From the NCBI GenBank assembly GCA_008508345.1, contig QNGE01000951.1, positions 93,140-157,139 of the forward strand: a stretch of 64,000 bases of DNA. Direction: 5' to 3'. Position 1 is the stretch's first letter, and each line of letters starts with the position of its first letter. Of the stretch, positions 23,411 through 35,789 are shown one piece after another. Below the pieces are notes generated by a model. That model saw only the letters and a program-made list of their open reading frames with translations, was not told where the DNA came from and did not search any database. The stretch comes from Paragonimus westermani (Eukaryota > Platyhelminthes > Trematoda > Plagiorchiida > Troglotrematidae). A program made the translations under genes and the position numbers.

Positions 23411-26400
23411 ACATTTGACTTCTTCCGTTGGAAGTTCCAATGGCTCACGGCCGCCAGCCAGGAAGTTCTGCAACCAGACGTGCCTAACCGTCGCACGCAA
23501 AGGTAGAAACCAATCGCCCACACCGTCACAACTTAATTGGCCAATGATAGAGTTTTTATTTTAGCGTTCTCGGGTCTACTAATCAAAACCGCTACGCTAT
23601 CACTCGAGACGTCTTGGTCTACTCAACTAAGGTCGCTAACTCGCGTGAAACCAAAGTAACGCGACAATGACTGTGGATTACAATCAGTTTCGGACAGCCA
23701 GTTATCAACATGACGGAGGTTGGTGACCGATGATGTGAACTTGCCAGTAAGGCGAACACCCAAACTGAACGTATTCACAGTAAATGCATGCATGAAAATT
23801 AAAGTAGTTGTCCAATAGCTAGTTCACCTATGATGATTGGCGATAACATTTTACTGACGACAAAATCACTTAGAACCGTGTAGTGCTTAGGAGACTTACA
23901 GATGACCTCAAGAGTATACAGTGGACTGTTGATTTATCTAATGCTCACAAGCTGTACGAAAAGAAATCATCTCTAGAATTTCTTCAAGGCGCTAAATTTG
24001 ACGCAACTGTTCTCAAGAACGCTATATGCCAGAAGTGGCTTTGCCAGATAAACAGACGTTTCGAGAGGACCACGCATCCTCCAGTAACCATAGGAGAAAT
24101 ATCTAGTCCTTTACTGCAAATGGCCAGAAAACGTGTATTCCCAATTTCACACTAACCAATGACAAACAAATGATTCACCTGAAAATTCACCACAACCTTT
24201 TATGCTCTGTAAAAAACATAAGCAACAAATTCGACATCAGTTTGTGGATGGTTGTCCATCATAGGAAAAAACGCTTCTGTCAGCTATCGCCATACTAGCT
24301 TGTTTTTCATTGTTGATAATGTTTATGGATGGAGGGACAGTGCACAGCTTAAAAGATACCACATAGTACAAAATAACTTCATGTGAATACTTCCATGGCA
24401 GGTTTACTTCCAGCAACAGAGGACGTTATGGAAGAAACATGTGTTATGACGAAGAATTCGGAAAGACAGATAAGAATTCCGGTTGTACAGGACAAATTTC
24501 TGGTGCACCGACACCAGGCAACAGTCATCATTGCACTGACAGACTGAAAAGGAGAATCTATGTATCTCGTGACAAGATTTAGGAAGTTGTGAAAAGCGAA
24601 AATCAATTGTTACTTGGTTTTATAGTGAGAAGAAATATGAGTTTGACAACGAATGCACGGTTGTCGGTTCTCGTAAAGTCAGTGACCTGTTACAAAATGG
24701 AATACATTTTGGACGTTACAGCTCTAAGCAGTTTCATTTGTTGCAAAGAAGATGCGGATTCATCGATTGACAGAAAGTGTTCATTTAGTGTGTTAGCCGA
24801 TCAGGTCAGTAGAATACGTCATCCTTTTTCAAACTTTCTGATTTTATGCACCAAATAGGATAGTTCAGACAGTACGATAAAATGTCGCTCTGTGAATCGT
24901 ATAAAGGAAACCCCTTTTCGTATCCTGTTCAGAGAAAAACAACTATGCAACTAATGCTTAATTTTACAGTTGGTATGTGTACCCCAGTAAAAGACGAGTA
25001 TAAGCTCGTGAACTAGTGTTGTTTATCTCTTATTCTGTTAACTTGCCTGGAGCATGTTTCTCTATGAACTATGTTAATGGAGGACCCTCCATGATGTTAA
25101 TGGAAAGTTTCATTTGCTGCTCAGTTTTAATCAATAGCTACGGAATATTTAATGATGGAAGTCTGTGGGGTCATATGTAAATTTCCCGAATTCTGCAGAA
25201 CAAAGTTTTGCTTCGATGCAATTGGTTATGTACATCATAAATTAGTAGGTGGCAAGAATATACAACCTAAAGCCAAATGGAGTCTGGATACGGGATTTAC
25301 TTGTCATCTTTTAACAGCTTACAAAGCAGCAGTTTGAAAAATCAAACTGAACGGCATAAAAATACATAACTCACTGTTCATCACGTCAGTGAAGAGAACG
25401 TCAAGGAGAAGAGTGTGTGCTCACACCATACAAATGTGAGTTTAGCACAACGAACGATACGTTGATGTCCTGCTTGGTTATCGGCTGCCCGATTTTCTTG
25501 GTCTTCGTTTGCCCGTAAACCTTACGGTGATTTAAGATCCATTTTTATTGTTTCTGTCCAAAACGATCAGTTGCTTTTAGAGTAAGGGTTTCGAGGGTAG
25601 TGGTGAGCGGACCTGAGTGTTAATTCTCACTTTGGGGTATGCCTGTGCTTAAAGGCCCATTTCGTTTAGTGAGCGTTATTCACTGATATTTAAATCATTT
25701 TGAATGGCATGTTTAAAAATGTTATTCCCGTCACAAAAAGATGAAAGCTGACCAGTTTCGATCATCTCAGTTAATTTGGTGTTATACGTAAATGCTGAAA
25801 CATGAGTAATGTAGAGCATAGTTGCTATCTCGTGATACAGCTTCTTGGCATAAGCTGAGAGTCCCTCCCAGTATGTCCTGGATCGCTGCACGCTGAAATT
25901 TTCATGGCAGTGGTACAGATCTGTAGGCCTGTCCGAGTGGATAGCTCATACAAACGTTCCGTCGGCGAGCAAGTACCGATCACTCCCCTACCGGGATACC
26001 GAATGTGTTTAGACCAATACGTAGAAGTCCCAATACTTCTTGCAGGTATTCGCGTAAATGTTCTTTCTTTATTCTGTACTACCTGTAGGAGAGTTGACTG
26101 AATCTACCAGAAATGTTGAAACATATCGTTCATCTTGCTTACGCAGATGGGGTTAGGGTATGAAAACAGTTGCCCCTAACATTCAACCTTTGACTGTTTC
26201 GCGGTAGCTTCAATAATGCTATTTTCTGTCTAGCATGACGTTAGTTGTTCTGATGGGAATAGGGCGAATTACAGCAGACCAAAGAACTCATCAAACTGAA
26301 TAACAACTTCTACATGCTATGTTGTCCTGCACACTAACAGTATTCTTCTTTTAGCAGTGTTACACAATTTCAACTTATCAGTCTCTGTCAGAACGAACCG

Positions 26401-26639
26401 GTCCTTACCCAAGTTAACTTCGATTTTCAATTAGATAACCGGATTGCATCTTATTTGTAACGAATCAGCACATGACCTGTGATAAACGACTCTATTTCGT
26501 TTCTGATACTTCATCAATTGTGTCGAAAGCAATTTCACGGACTACGTTGGACAGCAATAGTGCCACCTGTTAATCGCAAATGACAGTTTCATCCGTTAAG
26601 CGAAAATGTCTACCGAAAGCAAAGTGCCAAGCTTTTAAC
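23411..26639. other. Unassigned stretch with one 90-codon open frame
   Basis: The frame at 23883-24155 (plus) encodes a basic, hydrophilic peptide with a natural-looking composition, but I recognise no domain and see no clear splice context. Another 89-codon frame lies at 24589-24858. Nothing else is identified in the remaining sequence. Confidence 0.4.
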
Positions 26640-27323
26640 TAGCAAAGCTGACTGTTATATTTTATCCAAGTACTACTGCACCTTGGATTGACAGAGAGGA
26701 AAAATCAGACAATCAAGGAATGGTTGGCTGCGAAAGGAGGAAGCTGGGAGGAAACGTTACCGTTGATTCTGTTGGCCCACCGCTGTTCGCCGCAAGGGAC
26801 AACGAAAAAGTCGCCATTCGAGCTAATGTATGGGCGCGTGCCACGCTTGCCAGTCGATCAGGAGATTGGTTTATGGGGAGACCGACGGATGAGCACGCGT
26901 GAATTAGCGGAATCTCGGAGATCTGCCAACCGAAATTTGAAAAACACACAAGAAACTTCCAAGGAGCAATCAACTGCGAGGTTATCGGGTCGAAGGACTG
27001 TGTTTGAACCTGATTCTAAGGTTAACTACCGAGACCGGCGGAGCTTGGGGGCAACAGGACCCGGATCTAGGAAGATCCTGTCAAAGTGGAGAGGGCCGCA
27101 TGTAGTAGTTGAACTTCGTGGCCCAGTGTATCTGATATAGAATGAGAAAAGTCTACATCGAGTGCACGGAAGCCAACTTTGTAAATGGTACGACACTCCG
27201 ATCAAAAGAAAATGCACACCAGGTGTGTCAACAGCACCGAGGCCGGCACGAAGATTGTCGAGAGTACGAAGAGAACCTGAAAGCCTTTTGTTACGACTGA
27301 AACAATCTTTGCGGGGGGAGGGG
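26640..27323 (+). pseudogene. CsRn1-like Ty3/Gypsy integrase, C-terminal part
   Basis: A 150-codon frame at 26688-27140 encodes the tail of a Gypsy integrase. WLAAKGGSWEETLPLILLAH and SPFELMYGRVPRLPVDQEIG are typical of trematode CsRn1-type elements. The C-terminal chromatin-contact region reads WRGPHVVVELRGPVYLI, then a TAG at 27138-27140, after which the same frame continues NEKSLHRVHGSQLCKWYDTP. The zinc-finger and catalytic aspartates are absent because the copy is truncated on its left near 26640. Close copies lie at 38.9-39.5 kb (minus) and 61.2-61.8 kb (plus). A G-rich polypurine tract and the LTR follow directly. Confidence 0.82.
27313..27323 (+). other. Polypurine tract of the Gypsy element
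   Basis: GGGGGGAGGGG sits immediately before the dinucleotide TG that starts the putative 3' LTR, and downstream of the end of the pol reading frame. In LTR retrotransposons this tract primes plus-strand DNA synthesis. Position and composition are as expected. Confidence 0.65.
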
Positions 27324-27850
27324 TGTAATGAGGATAGAGCGTCGCACTATACTATGTACACCACCACTAATCAGTAGCGAGGTGACAGCATGGATCGAAT
27401 TGGCCGCGGCACAAATATGGGAGAGATATGGGAAGGATCATTGTAGGGCAGCATCGTATCGAATGGCTTTTGCCACATGAGGGAACTGAGACTACGTCTA
27501 TTTACAGAAATGTGCTGTCGTTGTCGCTATACTTTAGCGTACATGGTCAAAAACTAAGGAAGAATCTTTGAGATCAGCCACAATCTCAAAACGAGTACAA
27601 AGGAAAATCGTTCAGCAGTTCGACGACATAATACGTTTTCAGTGGCTGTGTGGTTCTATGACAACCATCCGTTTACTGTAGTCGTGAAAAGTCCTAATTT
27701 AAACCTGAGATTCTCACGACGAAGAGCAATACGTAGATAACTGTTTGTCTGAGCAAAGTTGAGTGATTTTGATTCAGTTGACAATAAAATTCTTAGTACA
27801 AATTCATGCTATCTCTCTGCGTCGCCTGATGCACCTGAGTATACTTATCA
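27324..27850 (+). repeat. Putative 3' LTR of the CsRn1-like element (end uncertain)
   Basis: The LTR is inferred to start at TGTAATGAGG directly after the polypurine tract. An AATAAA polyadenylation hexamer lies at 27783-27788, consistent with LTR-encoded RNA processing. No second LTR copy is present in the window, so the right end cannot be determined by comparison; 27850 is a guess from the hexamer and typical LTR sizes. Confidence 0.45.
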
Positions 27851-29799
27851 GGATGTAAACTGTACCATATTCAGTTGTCGAATCTGCAATAGAAAGAAAG
27901 TTTGACAGTTTACTTCTCGCACCATACTAGGATAAAAGTTGGTCACAGTAGGATTTTATCAAGTTATTAAATAGAACGCAACAAATGGGTTGCTCATTTA
28001 CTAGCGCGCAGTAATAGGAAGTATACGTTTTTGCACTAGGTAACATATTGGTGAACTCCAAGTCCTTCATAGTAAACAACCGGATACAAATCTGATAATA
28101 GCAGCAGACTTACAAGGTGTAATAGGTGAACCGTTTAAGACAGATCTCAGTTCAACCTGTACTAAAACAGACAACAAGTTGGGAACGTTTGTTCATGCAT
28201 AAAAATGTCTATTGTTGACCGGAAATGACACACTTGGCAATGGAAATAGTGGCTTTACTGAAGGCGTAGTTAGTGAGGTTAACATTCTATTTTGCGATAT
28301 ATGAAACTACGGGCGGTGGATAGATACGTCACTCACCGTGGTACCTAGTATGTTTGTACGTCCACATTGCTTACTAATGCATTATTGTATACGCCACTTA
28401 AAATAATTAGCATCCCCCCCCCGGGATTCTTCTGTACAATAATTTCAACCCTTGTGCCCTCAGCCAATGTTACTGAACAGTTAGGCTATGGAAGTAGTGT
28501 ATTTAATAAATCAACGTTTCTAAAATTGAGTGACAAAAGCTCCTTGTACATAGGCTCACACTGAGCTTATTGTGATATGCAAGTTATTTTTACTCACTGT
28601 ATCCACAATGGAGGTTCCCCTTGTACGCAAAAAGAAAGCTATGAGGGTACAGTGAAAATGGTTCAGTGTGAGACTATACCCCTTTACTGTGATAGCCCTC
28701 TGAGTTCGGAAAAGATGGGTGGGAACATTGGCATTCCGCTCCTCAGAGGTCTTTGTGATGCCCCGCGATACGATGAAACGCAGTGGGTGTGCTTGCTACC
28801 ATTGAAAAACAGTGTATTGAGCACATCTGTAACTGTGTACTAACTGGCCATTGACCCTTCAAAAACACCGGTCGTTTACTAACGTGCGACGAAAACCATA
28901 GCCTGTTTAACTTGCTTCAATTAGAGGTGAAAAAATGGAAGATCACTTTGATCTGTCGAGTGAACCAGACCTTCTGCTCCTGCTCACTGCCTAGCCTGAC
29001 AGCACTTTTCAATCCTTTTTACTCGGTATCAACTCATGACATTCATTACCCATATAAGCCGTTAGATAAAGACTGAGCCCAGGCAAACGGTTGTTTGTCT
29101 CTAGATTGAAGTCAACTAACAAGTCCTGTTTTTCCAGTACAGACGATGATAAACTTTTGGTACATATACACGGTCCAACTAAGGTCTTTCGGGAGATAGG
29201 TCCTGGACTGGTAGTCGACCAGAAACAAATCTGCTACCGTGCTCATATTGATTCAACTGTATTTTAGTCTCTGGCTTAACATTCTTTTGCAGACTCAAAC
29301 GACCGTACGCAAAACTTCAGGAAGTATCAAGCCCTCTATTATTTTTCGGATGTTGGTCTTCCAGTAACTCATACGTCACGTGGGTTTCTCATTCTTACTT
29401 TCAGCGGCTCAAGTCAATGATTGGGTCGCAGGTGCGTGGACTAGCTTGTGCATTTTGATTAGCGTAAATCGATGCGAGTGAAACAGCGTATCACATGGGG
29501 CATGTAGCATGGTTGATAGCACTGCTTGACAGCATGAGGATTCAGTCTAATTAGGTGTGTATCATTCTAACCAAACCCTGTTGATATCCGAAGCACCGTA
29601 TGACGCGCAACGTTGGACATAGTATTCCAGAAAGTTGAGTAAGAAATAAAAAGACATTGCGTGGATACAAATGAGAAACTGACTTCTAACAGTTGGAATT
29701 CAGAATTTTATAAAATACTTAACCAATTTTTCCAGTGTTGAGCTCCTTGCGTAAAGAGGACGATGAAAACTTGTAGTGTTTCTAGTACGGAGGCAACGT
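27851..29799. other. Unassigned stretch
   Basis: A run of C residues lies near 28413. Open frames of 65-88 codons at 28367-28564 and 28577-28843 show no known motif. The last few hundred bases may contain further decayed RT sequence of the RTE-A copy to the right, but I cannot follow it with confidence before about 29800. Confidence 0.4.
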
Positions 29800-31190
29800 T
29801 CTTACCTGACACTTTCCAGAGCTTCCCCAGTCGTTGCTATTTCAGAATTCCCACCAAAGACGTAAGTCATTCTGAGGCAAACATTGGGAGGAACAAGTAG
29901 AGTTTCGTCGCGGACAAGGATGCACCGATCAGTTTGTCATTTTTCTCAAATGTTGGAGCAGCGTCATATGTACCACCAAACAACAATAACCGTTTTTCTC
30001 GCCTATATCACTGTGCCCGATACGATATGTCGGTCCGCAAATTTGGAGTCGCTTGAAGGCAGCAGTGAACTGACCAGGTATATAAAAATACTGTCTATGC
30101 GCTAGTCCTATACTTCAGCTCACACTAGGATCTACAGTGAGCTATCCGGCAGTTGCAGTACCAAAAGCGATGTGCGTCACAATTGTCCACTTTCACCACC
30201 TTTATTCAGTTTTATCGTAGACGTAATCGTGGCAGAGTGTCTGCGGCAGCAACAAGATTCTATCATGGCGATTCTACTCGATGGAAGAGGTTGTTGCTTG
30301 ACAGCTTTCAAACAATGCAGATAATGTAATGCAACTTCGTGTTCTATCACACATTTTGGGGAGTGTCTTCCAGCTTCAAAGTACGGAGTATTTCTTTAAG
30401 ACTTGTTGAGGAGACTTAATCAGTTTGTGCACCTAGGAAATATATCGGCAGCGGAGGAGTTATACAGAACCAAATCGACACTCGTTTACCTAAGGCTAGG
30501 GTGGTATTCACCAATTTAAGGCGTAGTCGATGGCAGAGGAACATGTATTCATAGCATAAGTTTCGCGTATACAAGACGACTGAGGTCTGTGCTAATGTAC
30601 GGCTCAAACATATGGTCACTCACGATAGATAATTATATTCAGGTAACTGACCAGTGCTGATTGTGGACAATCGCTCACATAAGATGGCCCGAACAGGTAA
30701 GTAACGAAGAGGTTGGGAAACTTACGTTTGGTAATGGTTGCCAAACGAGTCCTTTTATCATGTACTAAGGATGGCGGCTAGTCGTTGCCATATCAGTCAC
30801 TCTTCAGTGGTGCTGAGGTCGACTGGATTTAAGTGCGAAGTGGGCGGATGACGAGCTGCCGACTGACCTCATTACTCACAGATTTGGTGGCTGGAGACTA
30901 GTGAAGTGGTCATTACTTGGGCTCAATGACCTGAATGCGGCCGTTGTTTGGCCGAATAGTTTACGGAGTAAACACACCAAATGGCTCAGAGTAGTGAGAG
31001 CCATGGGCGAGTTGTCATGCTGACAACGCTTTATCTTCATTTGTAACTCGGTTGTTTGTATCCAAAATATTTAAATGTGGACGTTCTCCTGCTTCCTGTT
31101 TCTTTTTCCCTCTTGGTTAAAGTCCACTTTGTTCTTCTTGGTTGTACAGCAGTTAGGAGCCAGCGAGAACCCTCAGTACATTGTTGTCCG

Positions 31191-31231
<41 letters not shown>

Positions 31232-31240
31232 GGGATGGGG
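29800..31240 (+). mobile_element. RTE-A LINE, 3' portion (RT to GAT-repeat tail)
   Basis: Hand translation in shifting frames follows the order of an RTE-type reverse transcriptase. First comes a block equivalent to REANIR..FRPGRGC.D (about 29870-29930), then LEQRHMYHQTTITVFLAYI (about 29955-30010). VRHNCPLSPPLFSFIVD follows at about 30170-30230. The C-terminal region has RSVLMYGSNIWSL near 30570-30610 and WPEQVSNEEV near 30685. The final region around 30870-31000 matches base by base the end of the RTE-A copy at 40227-40334. The 3' untranslated stretch ends in a (GAT)n microsatellite, the usual RTE tail. Many stops and frameshifts make it a dead copy, truncated at its 5' side. Confidence 0.8.
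31191..31230 (+). repeat. (GAT)n microsatellite, RTE-A 3' tail
   Basis: Forty bases of uninterrupted TGA/GAT repeat. It follows the 3' untranslated region of the RTE-A copy and corresponds to the shorter mixed CTG/GAT tail at 40606-40648, so it is the retroelement's own tail and not an unrelated microsatellite. The long Asp, Met and Ile runs of frames crossing it are artefacts. Confidence 0.85.
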
Positions 31241-31899
31241 AGAAAAAAGAAATTGCGGATGGCTGAGAGTTCAAGTGTAATGTTCCAGCTCACGGTGAAA
31301 CCTCGTTTCTCAGCCGATATAGCACTGGTCGCCTCTAGGCCTACTGTTTTTATCATTGGTGGGAAACTGGCCGAGTCTCAGACTTTTCACAACTGTATGT
31401 TTTCTGAACCTGTTGTTGTTTTTTGTGTTGCTCATGTGACCTTTTCTGAAGTCAGGTCAACAAATGGGTACTGAATTTGCCTCATGCAGTTGAAATGAAA
31501 AAAGGCTTCCTTAGATTGTCTAGTGGGAGATCCAATGATGGTATATGCTCATACCCTGGATAGGGTGACGCTGATTCGAACGACGGTTAGGTTTTTATTC
31601 AAACTTTGAGTAACCCCACAGTGACTTTAATGTGGCTACATGATTCGACCGAATTCCACCTAATTCAGAATTCTCACCAACGTCCACAGTTGCACAAAGC
31701 GCTTTTTACTTCGGTGCTTTGCATAGTTGTTCGTATGCGGGATCAAACATGCTTGCTTAAAATAAGTCAAAATTCTCCAGAAAATTACGTTTACAGTTTA
31801 TATGACGAAAGTTACAAACGTCGCAACGTGATTTATTGATGACTAGAGAAAGCCTCATGGTCTGTCCTTAAATTTACCACAGGGCTGAAGATAAGAAGG
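31241..31899. other. Spacer between two RTE-A copies
   Basis: About 660 bp separating the tail of one RTE-A copy from the 5' end of the next, both on the plus strand. Frames at 31181-31474 and 31606-31839 carry no motif. It may be flanking host DNA of both insertions. Confidence 0.4.
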
Positions 31900-32640
31900 A
31901 ATGAACTCGGAACACTAATCATTTGTCAACTGGAACCAAGGTCGTATTTGTGTGCTGTTTCTATACGGCTGGCTATGATGCCTAGGAATTTGGTCCTTCC
32001 AGGTGCAACCTTGTCAGGAAGGCTAAAATGAAGTAATCACATGAAAAGCAGTTGAACCCATAGGATTCCATGCCACACTACAGTCCGCATAGGAATATGT
32101 AGATGGCGAGGGACGATCCTATGGATACACAACAAAACTGTTTTATACTTGCACCACTACTGTCTTCCCTATCAGGAATATGTGGATTAGGGAAGGTACC
32201 CTCAAACAAAGATTACCCCGATCACACAGCAGTTGACCTTGAATGTCGGCTTATTATCCGATACAGTCAAAAAACATCCGGCATCACCCAGACGATTCGG
32301 ATATATCCACCGCGCGCAGTCAGACACAATGTCTTATTCATTGTACCGTCGGACTAGACAAGCTTCTCACTACCATTTGAGTCAAACGCCTGAGTCACTG
32401 GTTCCGAGTAAAGTCTCCCAAGAAACCTCTGTATTCCGTTGTCTCGCAGGTCAGACTTATGAATCACCGGCTTGTAGTGGGGTCCCTCAGACCAACCTCT
32501 TTCCGCGGCACAAACGAACGAGAAATGTCAGAAGTTAACAATCTCTTGCCAGTGATATTATTCAGCGTTTACGTCTTTTCCCTTCTTTCCCCCCAATTTT
32601 TCTGTCTTCCAGGTACCTTCAAGTGATAATCGTTTTCCAA
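31900..32640 (+). mobile_element. RTE-A LINE, 5' untranslated region
   Basis: Matches the reverse complement of window positions 1-700 along nearly its whole length, and leads straight into endonuclease coding sequence starting near 32645. It has a pyrimidine-rich stretch ending CTTCCAG near 32613, and two imperfect tandem units (near 32395-32445 and 32455-32515) that are also present in the other copy. Open frames here (84 and 101 codons) are probably not real proteins, because the matching copy does not preserve them. LINE 5' UTRs carry the internal promoter; I cannot identify specific elements. Confidence 0.72.
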
Positions 32641-32644
32641 AGCC

Positions 32645-33450
32645 AAGACAACTGACAAACATCGGCGCCTTAAATGTCCACACTCTCCGGCAAGCCGGTC
32701 AACACGCAGCTTTGACAATTACTCTCTCAAGTCTGGAGCTCGATGTGTAATGTGCGTCAGAGAAGCGAATCTACGATTCTAGTACTGTTATTCACTTGTG
32801 CTCACTACTAGATAACTGTCAATCGAAGCGCTTCTCTCCCAGGGCCTCCGGCGACGCCAAAGTCGAATCTCGTTGCCAAACTGGAGTGGAAATCCCACTG
32901 AGTTCCAGTGCATAACAGTTCATTCGATTGGATCCCAGTGAGCGGTCGCTTGTGCGTTGTCAGATTCAGTACATGGTTTAAAGTTTGTTGACGGAAATCG
33001 AAAAAGCGTTATCCATTCACCATATGAGCGTCTGTACCTTCAAACAGCTGTTTGAACGCTACCAAAGATGCGTTATATGAAGCCTTCATTGACGTTCCGA
33101 GGCAGACCAAACACTCAGACATCATACTAGCGAGCGGTTCGAATACTCAGCATGGTCGTCTTTCTTCAGTGGAGAAGCGGCTGATAGGTACTTCAGTTGT
33201 TTGGGCTCAACGCACGTGACAATAGTGAGAGACTGCACCCACGGTCTCTATTTTTCGAACACTGCACTCCATCACAAAAAGTATTGTGTTATACAAAGAC
33301 CTCCGTGTTCTTCTCAGTCGTGGGTACGACTGGATCATACAGCAGTGAATTACAGGTGGCGCAAATGTTAAATACTTTCGTGGTTTTTGGAGGAACCACA
33401 TAGACTCGAAACATGCTGCTATGAGTGCCCGTTCTATTTTGTCATCTGTT
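32645..33450 (+). pseudogene. RTE-A apurinic-type endonuclease domain
   Basis: N-terminal start of a LINE endonuclease: KPRQLTNIGALNVHTLRQAG (the Asn-bearing first motif), then a block reading SSLELDV. Near 33110-33180 SDIILASGSNTQHGRLSS corresponds to the family motif AGD-x-N-A-x-x-G-R-L-S-S. Here the catalytic Asp position is Gly while Asn is kept. Near 33320-33363 RLDHTAVNYRWR matches the last motif (I/L-D-H-V/T-A-(I/V)-x-Y-R-W), with the catalytic Asp-His preserved. Several stops and at least three frame changes intervene. Known role: nicking target DNA to start target-primed reverse transcription. Confidence 0.82.
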
Positions 33451-33479
33451 CAGAAAGAAAACGCATTATATAGCTAACT

Positions 33480-34205
33480 GGCATTCGAGCGAGAAGAATG
33501 TAGGGAGCACTTACCGAGAAGCGTTGATAAACAAATTGCCTGGTTCAAGTAAGGTGTGAGTTTTTAATGAGCACTTGGAAGAAATCGCAGCATCTACTAA
33601 AAATTGCCGTGAAGAGGTATGTTCCGAAATAGCTGTTTAGCTATGACAGACCTGGATTTCTGTCACACCGATAAACCTCATGAACAAGCGTCGCTCGATT
33701 CCACCGGCTTCTGAACATGTTGACGATCGTCGAGAACTTAAGCGTAAGGTGATGAAAACCTTGCGCAGAGACCGTGAACGCTACTTGGTTCAACAGTCAA
33801 AAGAGATTAAAACAGCCTTTTGTGTGGCAATATCAGGGAGCTTTTTACCTCGATTCGTGATCGTACTGGCCGCAATTTCGATGTGAGATCATGTATGAAA
33901 AGACAGTTCACTTATCGCGAATCGCTCGCACCGAATCGACAGGTGAGCCGTACAACCATACAGCCCAGCTAGCCTCAACCAGACCACTTGGGCGACGGGA
34001 TCCGAGTGGTCAATTATTGCGTTTTTGATGACCCATCGTCGGAAGCAGAAATGGTGTTGCAACCCAAGTAATTGAAGCGTAACAAAACTTACGAACTAGA
34101 TTTCTTCTCTCCTTCTCCTTTCACGGATGGTGGGGAAGGTCTGACGTGAGAACTGACGAAAATCCTTCAGACGATTTGAAGAATATTCAGCAAAGACCAC
34201 TCAGT
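33480..34205 (+). pseudogene. RTE-A linker and start of reverse transcriptase
   Basis: Directly follows the endonuclease. At about 33680-33790 RRSIPPASEHVDDRRELKRK and then LRRDRERY reproduce the basic linker that precedes the RT in this LINE family. After a frame change, ELFTSIRDRTGRNF follows. Near 34020-34090 SSEAEMVLQ and LKRNK match the conserved LKRNKAAGPD block also seen at 39829; near 34110-34170 FTDGGEGLT and ELTKILQ are the next RT segment. The match ends near 34205, so this copy lacks most of the RT and its 3' end. Confidence 0.78.
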
Positions 34206-35789
34206 TTTTGGATAAAGTGAGGCAAGCAACAGCAACGACAACAGGGACAATATCCGCCCATTCAAACATCTTCTTGCCGCTCATCTTTTCCTTTAACGTC
34301 ACTACTGTTGCTACTTCACCGCTTCCGAAGCAAAAAAACAAGACCAAGATAGCAACACAGACAAGCAGCATTAGCGAAGTTAACCAATCCAGTTTTTCTC
34401 AAAACCTTTGCCTTTTAATTAGTAGCATTGGCCCTTCCTATCGTCTGTTTATTTTAACGCGTCACATTTGAAAGTTTGCTTTACTCGTGTGTTTATTATA
34501 TCAAATTTGGTGCTAAGCCGGAATCTCACCCTGACTTGCCGCTTTGCTGGTATTCCGATTTGATCAAGTGATAGCCTCGCTTTGGATGATTTGACTTTGA
34601 GAAATTTGTCCAATCCAAACCTTTTATGATAATAATCTGTACTATCACCATTGGCCTCGGCGTCGATCAGAGTAACAATAGTTTACTTTATTCACTATCA
34701 ATTACAACCTTTCTCCAGACATTAATTCAGTTTTAAGACCTGGCACTTAAATTGTTCATTATCGAATGTCACTGTCTAGGCAAATGTATGAAATTTCCGT
34801 TTATTTCAAATCCTGTTATAGTTCAGCTGTCGACAACCTCAACTTTTTACGGATAATTTGGCTAGTCATTCACTTGGTTTTTTCGGGTTGACTTACTGAT
34901 AAATGGTATGGCTTACACGAAATTCATCATGGCTCTAACGATTTGGGCTCATTCATCCTGATATTGCTGGGCAGAGGATAGAACGTATTAGGTTTTCATA
35001 GACCGCTTTCAAATGTGAAGGAAATCTCATCTAATCTGATGGCTTGCCTTTAGAAACGCGATTGATTGCGTGCATTGCACATTTGTATATAGGAAGTTCA
35101 CCATCCATGCCATCACACGCTATCAGTCTCTTCTGTCGTATCGTTCTTACAGCCGTAAAGCAGTTCTGAAAGCCCTATGTTGCAAATGCGCAGCTGTCTG
35201 TGGACGGTCTCCGTCCACCTTGCTTGTCATGGATTCTGAATATTTACGTCAACTTGATACGCAATATCCATAATCAATAAAATTCTAACGTAACCCGCAT
35301 AGTCAAAAGAGCAGTTCTCCACACATTCTTGAGTAACTATTTATGAAGAAAGTGAATGTGCATGTATTACAGCTGTGACAACTGGACAACTAAGTTTCCA
35401 ACGTGTCTAGCTTGTTTGCCTAATCGAAATCCCATCGTCACCACCTTGTACTGTTCAAAAGCCAAGCTTGATCGTATCAACTGTTATACAGTAGTATTTT
35501 GTACGAAACCTGTACCGCCAGCCTTGTTTGTACACGGTACTTCTCTGGCCCGTTCGAGAGAAGCCGAAGCCCAGATCGTTCGAGACAGCATCTCTTTTAA
35601 TTGATACAATTTGTCAGACTACTTACAAGTACGCACTGTTATTCAATTTGAAGAACAATTTACGCAAACTTCTCTCAAAGAAAGAACAAGCGGTAACAGT
35701 GAAAATGAGCAATAAGAATAAAGTTAAATTTTAGTTAATAAAACTTCCAGACTTAGAGATTTGTATGGAATTCAAGGCCAGACAATTGG
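34206..35789. other. Unassigned stretch
   Basis: An 87-codon frame begins at 34208, just where RTE-A similarity ends; its Thr/Ser-rich peptide has no recognised match. Other frames (67-82 codons) are likewise unassigned. Confidence 0.4.

Noticed and set aside
26713..27377. Additional frames of 60-86 codons overlapping the integrase on both strands
   Set aside because: Shadows of the CsRn1-like integrase frame; their peptides have no family resemblance.
31075..31474. Frames encoding poly-Asp, poly-Met and poly-Ile
   Set aside because: They are translations of the GAT microsatellite tail of an RTE-A copy, not proteins.
31590..31650. Possible splice-donor/acceptor pairs and short exons across the window
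   Set aside because: Many GT/AG pairs exist, but without a recognisable protein or transcript evidence none can be supported.
32103..32538. 84- and 101-codon frames in the RTE-A leader as a first ORF
   Set aside because: The matching leader at 1-700 does not preserve these frames, so they are not evidence of an ORF1 protein.
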